Of a stretch of 64,000 nt of DNA, positions 1-9,209 are shown one piece after another. The DNA lies in contig NZ_JAFREP010000019.1 in the NCBI RefSeq assembly GCF_017377855.1, positions 180,227 to 244,226 of the forward strand, given 5' to 3'. The notes beneath the pieces were generated by a model. The model searched no databases. It was not told where the DNA came from and saw nothing but the letters and a program-made list of their open reading frames with translations. A program made the position numbers and the translations under genes. The number at the start of each line of letters is the position of its first letter. Positions within the stretch are counted from its first letter, which is position 1. This DNA is from Acanthopleuribacter pedis. Its GTDB lineage: Bacteria > Acidobacteriota > Holophagae > Acanthopleuribacterales > Acanthopleuribacteraceae.

Positions 1-243
1 GGCAGCGCGCGGCCCGGGGTTGTCGACACCCCGATGCAGGCGGAAGTGCGCACGGCCTCCCCGGAAATCTTTCCAGACCTCCAGCGTTTTCTCGATCTAA
101 AAGACGACGGCAACCTCCAAACCCCGGCCCACGTTGCCAAGTTCCTCACCTGGCTGTTGCTCGACGTCGACGACGAAAAGTTCACCCACAAAGAATGGGA
201 CGTGCGTGACGCGGCCCACCACGAATACTGGGACCGCCATTAA
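1..243 (+). CDS. Short-chain dehydrogenase/reductase, C-terminal part
   Basis: The reading frame is open from the first base of the window, so this is the 3' end of a gene that begins outside it. The visible 80 residues include RPGVVDTPMQ, the loop after the fifth beta-strand found in classical SDR oxidoreductases, then a typical helical C-terminus. SDR enzymes reduce or oxidise carbonyl/alcohol substrates with NAD(P)H. The sepiapterin/benzil-reductase-like subgroup is the closest impression, but substrate cannot be told from this fragment. The catalytic Tyr-x-x-x-Lys lies upstream, outside the window. A strong hairpin follows 30 bases after the stop. Confidence 0.75.
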   Translation, partial: GSARPGVVDTPMQAEVRTASPEIFPDLQRFLDLKDDGNLQTPAHVAKFLTWLLLDVDDEKFTHKEWDVRDAAHHEYWDRH

Positions 244-272
244 TCAATACCTCAATGAAGCCACACCAAAAC

Positions 273-300
273 GGAAGCGGGGCCAAACGCCCCGCCTTCC
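273..300. terminator. Bidirectional hairpin terminator
   Basis: An inverted repeat pairs GGAAGCGGGGC with GCCCCGCCTTCC around a short loop. It lies between the SDR gene and the convergent VOC gene. Runs of T follow on the plus strand and of A precede it, so it can serve both genes. Confidence 0.75.
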
Positions 301-301
301 T

Positions 302-694
302 TTATGTTTCTTCTCGGGCGGGCCACTGATTGGCACCCGCCGGAAAGGTTTTGGTGTGCTTGGGCACAATGCAGAAGCGATGACCGCCGGGTGCCTCCAT
401 CACCTGCCAATCTTTGACGCCACGTACCTTGACAGCGCCGATTTGTTGGACACGTTCGACTTCCGCTTCGACGTTGTCGGTTTCCACATCGAGGTGAACA
501 CCCGGCGCGTCGTCCGTCCGTTGCAGCAGGAGTTCGACATGGTCGACGGGGATTTTTAACGAAACATACCGATGCTCGGTGTCGGCGTCGTCGGCAATTA
601 CATTGCCGAACAAAGCCTGCCAAAAAGCCAAGGCCGCGTCCCATTGTTCGGGCGGGCAGTCAATCACAATGGTGGATAGTTTGCTTTGATGCAT
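302..694 (-). CDS. VOC-fold (glyoxalase/bleomycin-resistance-like) protein
   Basis: A 130-residue single-domain protein of vicinal oxygen chelate type. It begins MHQSKLSTIVIDCP, contains a WDAALAFWQALFG helix, and ends with a PGGHRFCIVP strand. This is the usual beta-alpha-beta-beta-beta order, with pairs of short strands such as VELLLQRTDD and VHLDVETDN. Family members are metal-dependent lyases, dioxygenases or drug-binding proteins; the substrate here is unknown. The ATG at 694 is preceded by GGAGG at a spacing of 4-5 bases. The frame extends to a GTG at 757, but the RBS makes the shorter start more likely. It converges with the SDR gene across a shared terminator. Confidence 0.8.
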   Translation of the reverse strand: MHQSKLSTIVIDCPPEQWDAALAFWQALFGNVIADDADTEHRYVSLKIPVDHVELLLQRTDDAPGVHLDVETDNVEAEVERVQQIGAVKVRGVKDWQVMEAPGGHRFCIVPKHTKTFPAGANQWPAREET

Positions 695-852
695 GTTCCC
701 TCCTTTGGGGGTTGCGTGGGTTGTCCCAGGCACATGGCAACGCGAACAACATGCCACGCCGGCGGTGGCGCCTGTTCATCCCCCGAGACCATGATCTTAA
801 CCCGCATTTCTCACAAGGACTTCTGCTACGCGGCAACCCATGCGATTACGAG

Positions 853-927
853 GGGGCGGCCTTCCGCGGGGCGGCCTTCCGCGGGGCGGCCTTCCGCGGG
901 GCGGCCTTCCGCGGGGCGGCCTCCCGC
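853..927. repeat. 15-bp tandem repeat, 5 copies
   Basis: Five head-to-tail copies of GGGGCGGCCTTCCGC; the last has one T to C change. The unit length is a multiple of three, which gives a false Arg-Pro-Ser-Ala-Gly pentapeptide in translation. It lies inside the arms of the 801-1111 palindromic element. Confidence 0.9.
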
Positions 928-972
928 TTTACTCAGTCGAGCAATACGCGACGTAGCGCTGCTACGCCGAAG

Positions 973-1032
973 GGTCGGCCCCGCGATAGGTCGGCCCCGC
1001 GATAGGTCGGCCTCGCGATAGGTCGGCCCCGC
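973..1032. repeat. 16-bp tandem repeat, about 3.75 copies
   Basis: Units of GGTCGGCCCCGCGATA at 973, 989 and 1005, with a partial unit from 1021; one copy has a C to T change. The unit is not a multiple of three, so it cannot be a coding repeat. It lies in the same palindromic element as the 15-bp array at 853-927. Confidence 0.85.
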
Positions 1033-1259
1033 TCCGTTTGCGCTTGGTCCTAATCTTCGCACTCACCAGGCTTTCAGCTTCTCGCGACGAATCCTTGTGA
1101 GAAATGCAGGCTATCAACGAAAGACCCGGGGAATTTCGACGATGTGCAGATTGTTCGGAAAAAGAGTGAACTTATCTCCTTCTCTCTGATATATTAATCA
1201 CACTTTACATATCTATTACTTAAATAACACATAGGTTTGACATCCATTAAGGAGAGAAC

Positions 1260-4200
1260 ATGCGTTTCCCCGTTTTCTGTTTCCATCTCTTATTGCTGGC
1301 TTTACCGCTTGCAGCACAACACCAACCCGGTCCCTGTCGGGTTGGCCCCGATTTAGGCAAACACCTCCAACTTCGCTACCAACAGCAACCGGCACTCGAA
1401 AAAATAGCCCGCGACGCCGAGGCCCGACAAAACCAAAAACTGGCGGAATTCAACACCCTGCCCCCACCTTCCAAACGCGGCCCCATCTACACGATTCCGG
1501 TGGTTTTCCACGTGATGACCTGGCAAAGCGACAGCGGTAACGACGGTTTCGTGGACGACGCCAAGATCCACGAGGCGATGGACATCGTTAACCGCGAGTT
1601 CAACGCCCTCAACGGCGCCTTCGACGACATCGAACCGGCCTTCGCGGGCCTGGTTGCCGATCCTCAAATCGAATTTGTGTTGGCGCAACGGGACCCCGAC
1701 GGCAACCCCACCAGCGGGATCACCCGCGACGTCACCATCCATACCTACAACGGCCTGTGGGACTTTCCCGAATTGAAGCGGGTCCACGTTTGGCCCCGTG
1801 ATAAGTACCTCAACATTTGGGTGGTGCAGAGTTCGGACGGCGGCAACGGCTCGGCCTGGGCGTACCTGCCCGCGCAAGTGGCCGAGGGCAGCGGCATTGA
1901 GGATTTGGACGGCATTGTGATTTCTACCTGGGCATTGGGCGCGACCACGCCGGGTTACCATTCGATCCTCACTCACGAAATCGGGCACTCCTTGAACCTG
2001 CGCCACACCTGGGGACCGGGCGCCCACGGATCAGCCGAGGCCTGTGATGAGGACGACGACGTTGCCGACACACCCAATTGCAGCGGCGCCTCAGGGTGCA
2101 ACACCAACCGCCGCACCTGCGGCAGCCAGGACATGATTCAGAACTTTATGGATTACGCCACCTGCCCGATTGCCTTCACGCAAGGCCAGGTGACCCGCAT
2201 GCATGCCGCGCTGAACAGCGATGTGGCCTTGCGGAACCATTTGTGGTCGCAGGACAACTTAATCGATACCGGGCTGGCGAACGGTCCCGCGCGCGCTTCT
2301 TTCGCGACCTCGGCCAAACGCATCACACCCGGCGAAGCGGTTCAATTTTACGATACCTCGGCGGCGGATCACCAGGCGATTACGAACTGGAGCTGGTCGT
2401 TTCCGGGCGGATCACCGTCGTCCTACCAGGGACAAAACCCACCCGCGGTTGTTTATGACCAAGCGGGCCGCTTTGATGTGATTTTGTCGGTAACCACCGC
2501 CGCGGGCTCGCACCAAACCCATCGCCGCCGGTACATTGAGGTCGCCCATGATTTGGTCATGCACCCCGGCACGGCCGTGGTGGGTCCGGGCACCTTTACC
2601 GATTCGCAGCCGACCCGCTATTACGATCAGAATGTGGACCAGACGTTAACCGCCCTGCCCGCCGAGGCGGGACGGATGTTGCGCGTTTCCTTCGCCGAAT
2701 TCCGCCTGGGCGCGGGTGATTCCCTGCGCATTTACGACGGCACCTCCAGCGCGGCACCTTTGTTGGGCAACTACACCGGCACCCAATCGCCCGGCGTGGT
2801 CACGGCAAGCAACGCCCAAGGCGCGCTCACCTTCCGCTTTGTCGCGGACGGCGACGACAACAACTACGGCTGGAGCGCGGGTCTGGATTACGCCGATGCG
2901 GCGACCACGATCATGCAAAACGGCAGCTTCCAAGTGGCGGGCGGTGATTTCGTCGATCCCGGCCTGAACGGCAACTACGGGGTTGAATACGATCAAACCA
3001 TGACCCTAACCCCGGCACAGCCGGACAGCAAGCTGCGCGTGACTTTTACCAGCTTTAAGATGGAAGATGTCGACGAGAACTGCGAATTCGATTACCTGCA
3101 AATCTACGACGGAACCAACACGGGCGCGCCGCTGATCGGTTCGTTCTGCAGCACGGGTTCACCGGGCATTATCACCGCGACCAACCCACAAGGTGCGCTC
3201 ACCTTCCGCTTCGTCTCGGACGATAACCGCACCGGTCCCGGTTGGCGCGCGTACCTGAGCCAAATCACCGAGGCCGATGACGAGATTTTGATGCGCCAAG
3301 GTACGCAAACGACTTCCGGCGCGGTCTTTATGGACGGCGGCAAGTTCGCGAACTACAGTGACAACACCGATCAAACGCTGACCCTGCGCCCCCAAGACTC
3401 GGATCGCAAACTCCGGGTTACCTTTGCCGCCTTCCTGATGGAACACGACGATGCCGACTGCGCTTACGATGTGGTGACGGTGTTTGACGGGGAAACCACC
3501 GCGGCGCCCCAAGTTGGGACCTTCTGCAACACCAACTCGCCCGGCGTGGTGGCGGCGACCAACCCAACCGGCGCCTTGACCTTCCGCTTCGTCACGGACG
3601 ACAACACCACCGCGCCCGGTTGGAGTTCCTTGGTGGCGCAGGTCGACGCGGCCGACACGACGCTGTACCCGATGCAAAGCGGCACGGTCCAAGCCGAATC
3701 GGGCATCTTCACGGACGCGGGTCGCTACGGCGCCTACAGCAACGACGCCGACACGGTGATGACTTTTGTCCCGCCCAGCGGGAATCCGCTCACCTTCACC
3801 TTCGGCGCCTTCAGCATGGAACCAACGGATCGCACCTGCCTGTACGACATGTTGGAAATCTACGACGGCACCGACACCAATGCCCCGTCCTTGGGTGTCT
3901 TCTGCAACACGACCTCGCCCGGCAAGGTCACGGCCGGCAACCCGAGCGGCGCGCTCACCTTCCGTTTCATTTCTGACGACAACACGACCGGCCATGGTTG
4001 GGCGGCGCATTTTGGAACGGAAGCCACCCCCAACCAGGAACCCGAGGTGGCGGTGACGGCACCGGGCGACGGGGCGGTTTTCACCGCGGGTACAACCATC
4101 ACCTTCAGCGGAACCGCGACGGATGCAGAGGACGGCGATCTTGCCGCCAACCTGAGCTGGACTTCTTCACTGGACGGGGCACTGGGTAACGGCGCCGCCT

Positions 4201-4934
4201 TCAGCATCAGCACGCTTTCGGTCGGTACCCACACCGTAACGGCCTCGGTGAACGACAGCGCGGGCGCGTCAGGCTCGGCCGCGATCTCGGTTACGGTTGA
4301 AGCGGGTAACGAGGTGCCCACCATTGGCGACGGGGAAACGGTTTCGGGGCTGCAAGCCCAACAGGGTCAATGGATTTACTACCGCATCGCGGTTCCCGAC
4401 AATGCGGCCAACCTGACCCTGGCGATCAGCGGCGGCAGCGGCGACGCGGACCTTTACATTCGCCACGCCCAACAACCCACCCAAGACGATTGGGACTGCC
4501 GCCCCTACCGCTCCGGCAACAACGAAAGCTGTACGGTCGCTTCCCCGGCGGCGGGCGACACCTACATTGGCATTCGCGCCTACAACAGCTTCAGTAACCT
4601 GCAACTCACGGCAAGCTACCAAAGCGATGACCGCGTCGGGTTTACCGAGACGGACCTGGCGGCGGACCAAGGCGCGTGGCGGCATTTCCAAATCCAAGTG
4701 CCGGCCGGCGCAAGTCGCCTGGACATCAGCATCGAAGGCGGCAGCGGTGACGCGGACCTGTACGTCAAACGCGGTGCCCAACCCAGCGAAAACGATTGGG
4801 ATTACCGTCCCTGGGTCAGCGGCAACCAGGAATCGGTGGCGGTACCCAACCCGCAAACCGATACCTGGTTCATCAGCCTGCGCGGTTACCGAGCATTCAG
4901 CGGCGTAACCCTAAACGTCCACTACCAAAACTAA
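1260..4934 (+). CDS. Secreted M43-family (pappalysin-like) metalloprotease with PKD, CUB and PPC domains
   Basis: A 1224-residue exported zinc protease. A signal peptide occupies residues 1-20. The catalytic motif HEIGHSLNLRH starts at residue 239 (two zinc His, catalytic Glu, third His), and the FMDYA Met-turn is near 297, as in family M43. Then come a PKD domain (about 343-422), four CUB-like domains (about 432-545, 549-668, 676-793, 801-920) each carrying a YDGT motif, an Ig-like segment (924-1015), and two pre-peptidase C-terminal (PPC) domains (1024-1120, 1127-1224). The C-terminal modules probably bind matrix or the cell surface and may be trimmed off. AAGGAGAG lies just before the ATG, in an AT-rich leader. 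A hairpin terminator follows. Domain calls are firm; the substrate is unknown. Confidence 0.92.
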   Translation: MRFPVFCFHLLLLALPLAAQHQPGPCRVGPDLGKHLQLRYQQQPALEKIARDAEARQNQKLAEFNTLPPPSKRGPIYTIPVVFHVMTWQSDSGNDGFVDDAKIHEAMDIVNREFNALNGAFDDIEPAFAGLVADPQIEFVLAQRDPDGNPTSGITRDVTIHTYNGLWDFPELKRVHVWPRDKYLNIWVVQSSDGGNGSAWAYLPAQVAEGSGIEDLDGIVISTWALGATTPGYHSILTHEIGHSLNLRHTWGPGAHGSAEACDEDDDVADTPNCSGASGCNTNRRTCGSQDMIQNFMDYATCPIAFTQGQVTRMHAALNSDVALRNHLWSQDNLIDTGLANGPARASFATSAKRITPGEAVQFYDTSAADHQAITNWSWSFPGGSPSSYQGQNPPAVVYDQAGRFDVILSVTTAAGSHQTHRRRYIEVAHDLVMHPGTAVVGPGTFTDSQPTRYYDQNVDQTLTALPAEAGRMLRVSFAEFRLGAGDSLRIYDGTSSAAPLLGNYTGTQSPGVVTASNAQGALTFRFVADGDDNNYGWSAGLDYADAATTIMQNGSFQVAGGDFVDPGLNGNYGVEYDQTMTLTPAQPDSKLRVTFTSFKMEDVDENCEFDYLQIYDGTNTGAPLIGSFCSTGSPGIITATNPQGALTFRFVSDDNRTGPGWRAYLSQITEADDEILMRQGTQTTSGAVFMDGGKFANYSDNTDQTLTLRPQDSDRKLRVTFAAFLMEHDDADCAYDVVTVFDGETTAAPQVGTFCNTNSPGVVAATNPTGALTFRFVTDDNTTAPGWSSLVAQVDAADTTLYPMQSGTVQAESGIFTDAGRYGAYSNDADTVMTFVPPSGNPLTFTFGAFSMEPTDRTCLYDMLEIYDGTDTNAPSLGVFCNTTSPGKVTAGNPSGALTFRFISDDNTTGHGWAAHFGTEATPNQEPEVAVTAPGDGAVFTAGTTITFSGTATDAEDGDLAANLSWTSSLDGALGNGAAFSISTLSVGTHTVTASVNDSAGASGSAAISVTVEAGNEVPTIGDGETVSGLQAQQGQWIYYRIAVPDNAANLTLAISGGSGDADLYIRHAQQPTQDDWDCRPYRSGNNESCTVASPAAGDTYIGIRAYNSFSNLQLTASYQSDDRVGFTETDLAADQGAWRHFQIQVPAGASRLDISIEGGSGDADLYVKRGAQPSENDWDYRPWVSGNQESVAVPNPQTDTWFISLRGYRAFSGVTLNVHYQN

Positions 4935-4973
4935 CCCGATCCAAAGGCGTCATTCCCAAGGGCATCTATCGGA

Positions 4974-5005
4974 GGGCGGTGTTTCGTGCACCGCCCTTCT
5001 TTTTG
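4974..5005. terminator. Hairpin terminator between convergent genes
   Basis: GGGCGGTG pairs with CACCGCCC around a 7-base loop and is followed by TTCTTTTTG. It serves the M43 protease gene and, read in reverse, could also end the convergent PKD gene, whose stop is at 5011. Confidence 0.8.
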
Positions 5006-5010
5006 CATGG

Positions 5011-8000
5011 TTACTGGGTTTGCGCGGGCAGGCCGGCGAATTGCTCGCCCAAACCGTTGGCACCCAGTGTGCCGAACAACTGAAACCCGTTAATGGTTTT
5101 TCGGTCGGCCTGCACTTCCAGGTAGGCGGCGTTGGCGGGTAAGCCGCCGGTGAACAAGGTTTCGGGCAAAGCCACCAACTTCGAAAGCGGCGCCAATTCA
5201 CGCGTGGTTTCGGCGAGTTTGGTGCCGCCGCCGGAATAGGCGGTTAAGGTCACGTTGGTCACCTGCTCGCCCACGTTCAACAAGGAAATCCCGGTCCAGC
5301 GCTTGCCGGCCACAATGTCGAGATGCGGGAAACACAGGTGGTCGGTCAGGTTTTCCACGGCGGGAAAACCTGCCAATCGTTTGCCGCCGGGATCGCCAAA
5401 CAATTCAAACCCGGAGATCGAGCTGTCGGCCTCCACCTTGATCCAGGCAATCCCGTGGTCGGCCCCAAACAAACCCTCCACGGTATTGAGCAACTTGCCG
5501 TTGGGCGCCAATTGTTGCCCCAGCAGCGATGCCACGACCTGACCGTTTTGGTTGTAGCCAAACAGGTTGTAGCCGGCGGTCACCGGCTCGGCGTTGATCA
5601 GCGCGATCCCGGTCCAGAAGTTCACGGTATCGGCGGCCACGTGGGTGAAATAAATGGTGTTGGCGTTGCTGAGGAAATTGGGGTTGGCGGCACGGGGCAG
5701 CACCATCTCCAAACCGGCCATCTGTTTGGCGCCGTCCACGCGACCAAAGACCTCGATCCCGCTGATACTGGGACGCCCGTCGCGGTCCTTGAAACGGCCC
5801 CACTCCGGCAGGGTCGCGAACTTTTCGCGGAAACGGAAATCGGTCTGCGCCGAAACCGCGTTGGTGCCGATTTCGGTGTTTTGGTCGGCCACGCTGAAAT
5901 CGAGGGATTGGTTTTGCTCGCCGCCGTTAATCACAATCGCCCGGGTGTACCATTGCTCGGTACGGGCCGCGATGTGGGGCACGATTACCTCGGATTGAAG
6001 CGATTTGGAGGCGCCCACGCTCATCAACTGGCTGCGATCACGGGTTTCGGCGTTCACAAAACCCACCAAGCGCCGCGTCGACAGCACCTTGACCCATTTG
6101 ATGCGAACGGCTTTTTTCACATTGTTCTCGGAACCAAAAAAGGTGAGCGCCGGTTGGTAAAGACGTTGTTTCGGCTGCAACCCCAAGGTACGCTGCTCGA
6201 TGGTTTTGCCCTGGGCGTCCAAACCAACGATGGTCACCTCAACCGCTTGGTTATGCACATTCACCAAACCGATGTTGCTGGACAGGCTGCCGTCCTCAAC
6301 CATAAACGGCAGAAACAGTTGCGGCTGCAGCGTGGTCACGGCGAACCCGTAACTGAGGTTGCGTTTTTTGCCGTTTTTGGCGGGCAGCAAGGAAAACACC
6401 AGCAGGTAATCGCCTTGGGCGACATCCTCGATGAGGATGGTATCGTTTTGCACGGTGAAGGCGTCAATGGGTTCGGCGCCGGGTTGACCGTTTACCACGC
6501 TGTAAACGGCCACCAAAAAGGCCTCGGGACTGTCAAGCTCGAGACGTATGTCGCGGCCGTCGCGGTCGACGTTAAACAAGAAATAATCGAGCGGGTCTTC
6601 GTCGCTGATGATCAACTGATCGTAAACCCCGCGCGTCAGCGGTTTGGCCTCGGTAAAAGAGTTGTTGGGTTCGAAATCGCTGTCACCCAAATCCGCGATC
6701 CGCAGCGCGCGCACCGCCGGGGTTTCCCCTTCGTTAACCTGGGTTTTTACCGAGACCTGCACCGACACGTCTAAGCTGCTTTGACCGCCGCTGTCAAAAA
6801 TGATCGGCCCGGCCTCACGACCTTCCCAGGTTCTCGGCGACGCATGGGGTCCGAAATCCCAGATGAAGGTCATCTCCAAATCGTTGGGATCATAACCAAC
6901 AGCCTCGAAATAAACGGGATCGCCGGGCGCCACGGTGTAGGTACCGTCGGGTTCGACGATTTCAACCTCGGGTTTCAAACGCGCATCGTAGACCTGAATA
7001 ATGCGGAAATCATCGATCCCCTCGCAGGCCTGACGACTGTCGCACGCCTCCAATTCCAACTGGTACAAACCCACACCGGGAAAGGTAAAGGGTTCCGGCT
7101 TGAGCGCGGTACTAAACGGCGCCTCATCTTCGTCGTCGCCGTAGTCTTCCAGTTCCAAGAACCAGCCAACCTGGAGCGGTAGGTCACCGTCCAGATCACT
7201 CGCGGTCCCTTCAAGAACCAGCGGTTGCGCGACGTCATGCAGCAGCGTGCGCGCGGAGAAGAAGTCGGTAAAATTGCCGGCGCGCAACGGGGGTTGGGTA
7301 ATCTCGGTGATGGGTGGAATATTGGACTGGTCAAACACCACCACCCGCCATTCCTGTGGGTAAAGCGTCCAAACACCGTTGGCACCGCGCGCGAACACGC
7401 GCGGGAAATACTCGCCGGAGCGGTCGTAGGCCACGTTGCCGGGGGTTTGTTTTTCGGAGGTGGTCCCGTTGTCAAAGTCCCACAGATAGGCGGTTGCCGG
7501 GGCGCCGCTCGCGTCGACGGCGGTGGCGGAGAAAAAGAAGTTAAATCGTTCCGGCCCCAACATTTGCAACTCATCGGGGCTGTACGTGGTGAACCGGGGC
7601 GCCTGACTTTCCTCAAAGTTTTCGGGGAACACATTGATGTAAATGCGGGTGGCGCGCCCTACAGCACCGCTGCTGTCGGTAGCAACCGCATCGACCCAAA
7701 ACAAACCGGTTTCCGGGAAGGGAATCTCGTCCAGGCGTTCGCCGTTGAATTGGCGGCCGTCGGAGAACACCCAGGAAACGGTGGCCGCCTCACCTTCAAA
7801 TTCTTCAATCTCGGCGGCGAAGGGCACCGCGTCACCCACCTCGATTTGCACATCAAAACCCGGCTCGAGGATGTCCACATCCGGCGGAACATTGGTAATC
7901 ACCAGCAGGTTACGGTAATCGGGAATGGGATCGGATCGGTCTTCGTCGTCGGGATCAATCAGGTAAAAAAGGGCGGTCAGTTCTTCTTCCTGGGTAAAGG

Positions 8001-8850
8001 TCGCTTCAACTTCTAAACCGTCCAAAACCAGCACCTGACTGCTATCCTCACGCTCAAACACCCAGCGCCCGGTGTAATTGCCGGCCGGCGCGCCTTCGAC
8101 CGGGCCGCCGCGGAACAGCATCGGTTGGCCGGGTCGAATAATCACCCCACCCAACTCTGCTTGCTCTTCATCCGGGACCGCCGGCTCAATGATCACCCCG
8201 TCAACGGGCGGCGTTTCTTCATAGATATAAATCGCTGTTTCTTCTGCAACGGGATTGGTAAAACCTTTGCTGTCCCGCACGAATAAACGCACCAGGTAGG
8301 TGCCGGGATAGGAAAAACATTTGGTGCCTTCTTCACCCTCGGCCACGGTGCCGTCGTCAAAATCCCAGTAGACGGAGACCGCGTCCTCGTCGTCGTAATC
8401 AAACCCATAACCGGCGTAGGCGACCGGCTCATTGACGGCAAAAACCATCCCCATTTGGGGGTCCTCGAGATTCGGCAAGGGTTCGCCGTTGGGGGTGTCG
8501 TCACCCTCGTTGACCAACACCAAATGGGTGTAGGGATCGGGGGCGGTGTCGCCGTCCGCGTCAACCGTAACCAAACTGATTTGGTACACACCGGCGGCGG
8601 TGAAGGTAATTTCCTGTTCCGCGCCGGCCAGTTCACGGCCGTCACTAATCACCCAGCGGTAATCGTTGGCTTCTTGATCAGGATCTTGTTCGGCTTGCAA
8701 ACGAATGGTTTCACCAACGTTGAAAACCTGTTGCTCCAGGGCGAAATAGCCATCGCCTTGTTCCGGGCCTTGCTCCGCAAACACCGACGCGCCAAACCCG
8801 ATCAGCAACAACACCGTCAAAACACCTTGGACCCTATCCTTAAAACGCAT
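5011..8850 (-). CDS. Giant secreted PKD-repeat protein with PPC domain and C-terminal beta repeats
   Basis: About 1279 residues. An N-terminal signal peptide (to about residue 25) is followed by a run of PKD/Ig-like domains over roughly residues 28-710. Diagnostic strands are YWDFDDGT, YLWDFDNGT and FIWDFG. A PPC domain follows (about 725-835, starting DSDFEPNNSFTEA). The last 440 residues hold about four degenerate repeats of 100-110 residues with the pattern W-T-G-I-x-L-x-N ... LF ... GF-x-LFG ... LAG. No catalytic motif is visible, so a structural, adhesive or matrix role is inferred. AAGAGGGG sits 9 bases before the ATG at 8850; the GTG at 8859 abuts the same RBS and is less likely. A related C-terminal module seems to be fused to the amine oxidase at 37221. 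Confidence 0.88.
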   Translation of the reverse strand: MRFKDRVQGVLTVLLLIGFGASVFAEQGPEQGDGYFALEQQVFNVGETIRLQAEQDPDQEANDYRWVISDGRELAGAEQEITFTAAGVYQISLVTVDADGDTAPDPYTHLVLVNEGDDTPNGEPLPNLEDPQMGMVFAVNEPVAYAGYGFDYDDEDAVSVYWDFDDGTVAEGEEGTKCFSYPGTYLVRLFVRDSKGFTNPVAEETAIYIYEETPPVDGVIIEPAVPDEEQAELGGVIIRPGQPMLFRGGPVEGAPAGNYTGRWVFEREDSSQVLVLDGLEVEATFTQEEELTALFYLIDPDDEDRSDPIPDYRNLLVITNVPPDVDILEPGFDVQIEVGDAVPFAAEIEEFEGEAATVSWVFSDGRQFNGERLDEIPFPETGLFWVDAVATDSSGAVGRATRIYINVFPENFEESQAPRFTTYSPDELQMLGPERFNFFFSATAVDASGAPATAYLWDFDNGTTSEKQTPGNVAYDRSGEYFPRVFARGANGVWTLYPQEWRVVVFDQSNIPPITEITQPPLRAGNFTDFFSARTLLHDVAQPLVLEGTASDLDGDLPLQVGWFLELEDYGDDEDEAPFSTALKPEPFTFPGVGLYQLELEACDSRQACEGIDDFRIIQVYDARLKPEVEIVEPDGTYTVAPGDPVYFEAVGYDPNDLEMTFIWDFGPHASPRTWEGREAGPIIFDSGGQSSLDVSVQVSVKTQVNEGETPAVRALRIADLGDSDFEPNNSFTEAKPLTRGVYDQLIISDEDPLDYFLFNVDRDGRDIRLELDSPEAFLVAVYSVVNGQPGAEPIDAFTVQNDTILIEDVAQGDYLLVFSLLPAKNGKKRNLSYGFAVTTLQPQLFLPFMVEDGSLSSNIGLVNVHNQAVEVTIVGLDAQGKTIEQRTLGLQPKQRLYQPALTFFGSENNVKKAVRIKWVKVLSTRRLVGFVNAETRDRSQLMSVGASKSLQSEVIVPHIAARTEQWYTRAIVINGGEQNQSLDFSVADQNTEIGTNAVSAQTDFRFREKFATLPEWGRFKDRDGRPSISGIEVFGRVDGAKQMAGLEMVLPRAANPNFLSNANTIYFTHVAADTVNFWTGIALINAEPVTAGYNLFGYNQNGQVVASLLGQQLAPNGKLLNTVEGLFGADHGIAWIKVEADSSISGFELFGDPGGKRLAGFPAVENLTDHLCFPHLDIVAGKRWTGISLLNVGEQVTNVTLTAYSGGGTKLAETTRELAPLSKLVALPETLFTGGLPANAAYLEVQADRKTINGFQLFGTLGANGLGEQFAGLPAQTQ

Positions 8851-9078
8851 GAACCGCACCCCTCTTAAAAGGTTCTTTTTCCAGCCGACGCGACAAAAAA
8901 GTCGACACCAAGATATGTGATTGCAAGCAGTTCATTATGACAGAGATTGATCGACTGCACGTGATGAATGCCCGCGCCCGTTCCTTACAGAAAAAACAAC
9001 CGCTTCAAAAACCAGCCACGCCTCGCAAAAGCGCCGCGCAGGCCACAAGCAAGCACATAGCAGCAAAATCACTTCTAA

Positions 9079-9138
9079 CCCACATTTTTCACAAGGCTTG
9101 CAACTTCTTTCGAGCAATCCTCGTGAAAAAATGCGGGC
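9079..9138. repeat. Dispersed palindromic element, family 1, short form
   Basis: Left arm CCCACATTTTTCACAAGG and right arm TCGTGAAAAAATGCGGGC flank a short centre. The copy lies 70 bases upstream of the M15 peptidase gene and could fold into a hairpin in its leader. Confidence 0.7.
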
Positions 9139-9209
9139 GGAGGGTGAATTTTCACAACAAGAATGTTAGGATCGTTTTATCCAATACCATCTCACCAAGA
9201 GGTCTCTTG

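Larger units (their letters stand above)
801..1111. repeat. Dispersed palindromic element, family 1, long form with tandem repeats inside
   Basis: The left arm (801-820, CCCGCATTTCTCACAAGG) and the right arm (1091-1111, CCTTGTGAGAAATGCAGGC) are inverted copies. The same arms form a tight 53-bp hairpin at 18485-18537. Here they are about 270 bp apart and enclose two tandem arrays (853-927 and 973-1032). No convincing gene lies inside; open frames here only read through the repeats. See also 9079, 14717, 18485, 28955 and 42172. Confidence 0.75.

Noticed and set aside
686..1021. Small frames with AGRPS repeats
   Set aside because: They read through the 15-bp array and the family 1 arms, with no RBS or fold.
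5323..6774. A 483-residue open frame on the plus strand inside the PKD gene
   Set aside because: It is the antisense of a well-supported gene with clear PKD domains. It has no RBS, and its His/Gly/Val-rich composition is typical of antisense frames in GC-rich DNA.
8937..9209. A 91-residue N-terminal extension of the M15 peptidase
   Set aside because: It passes through a family 1 hairpin, lacks protein-like character, and the ATG at 9210 has a well-placed AAGAGG.
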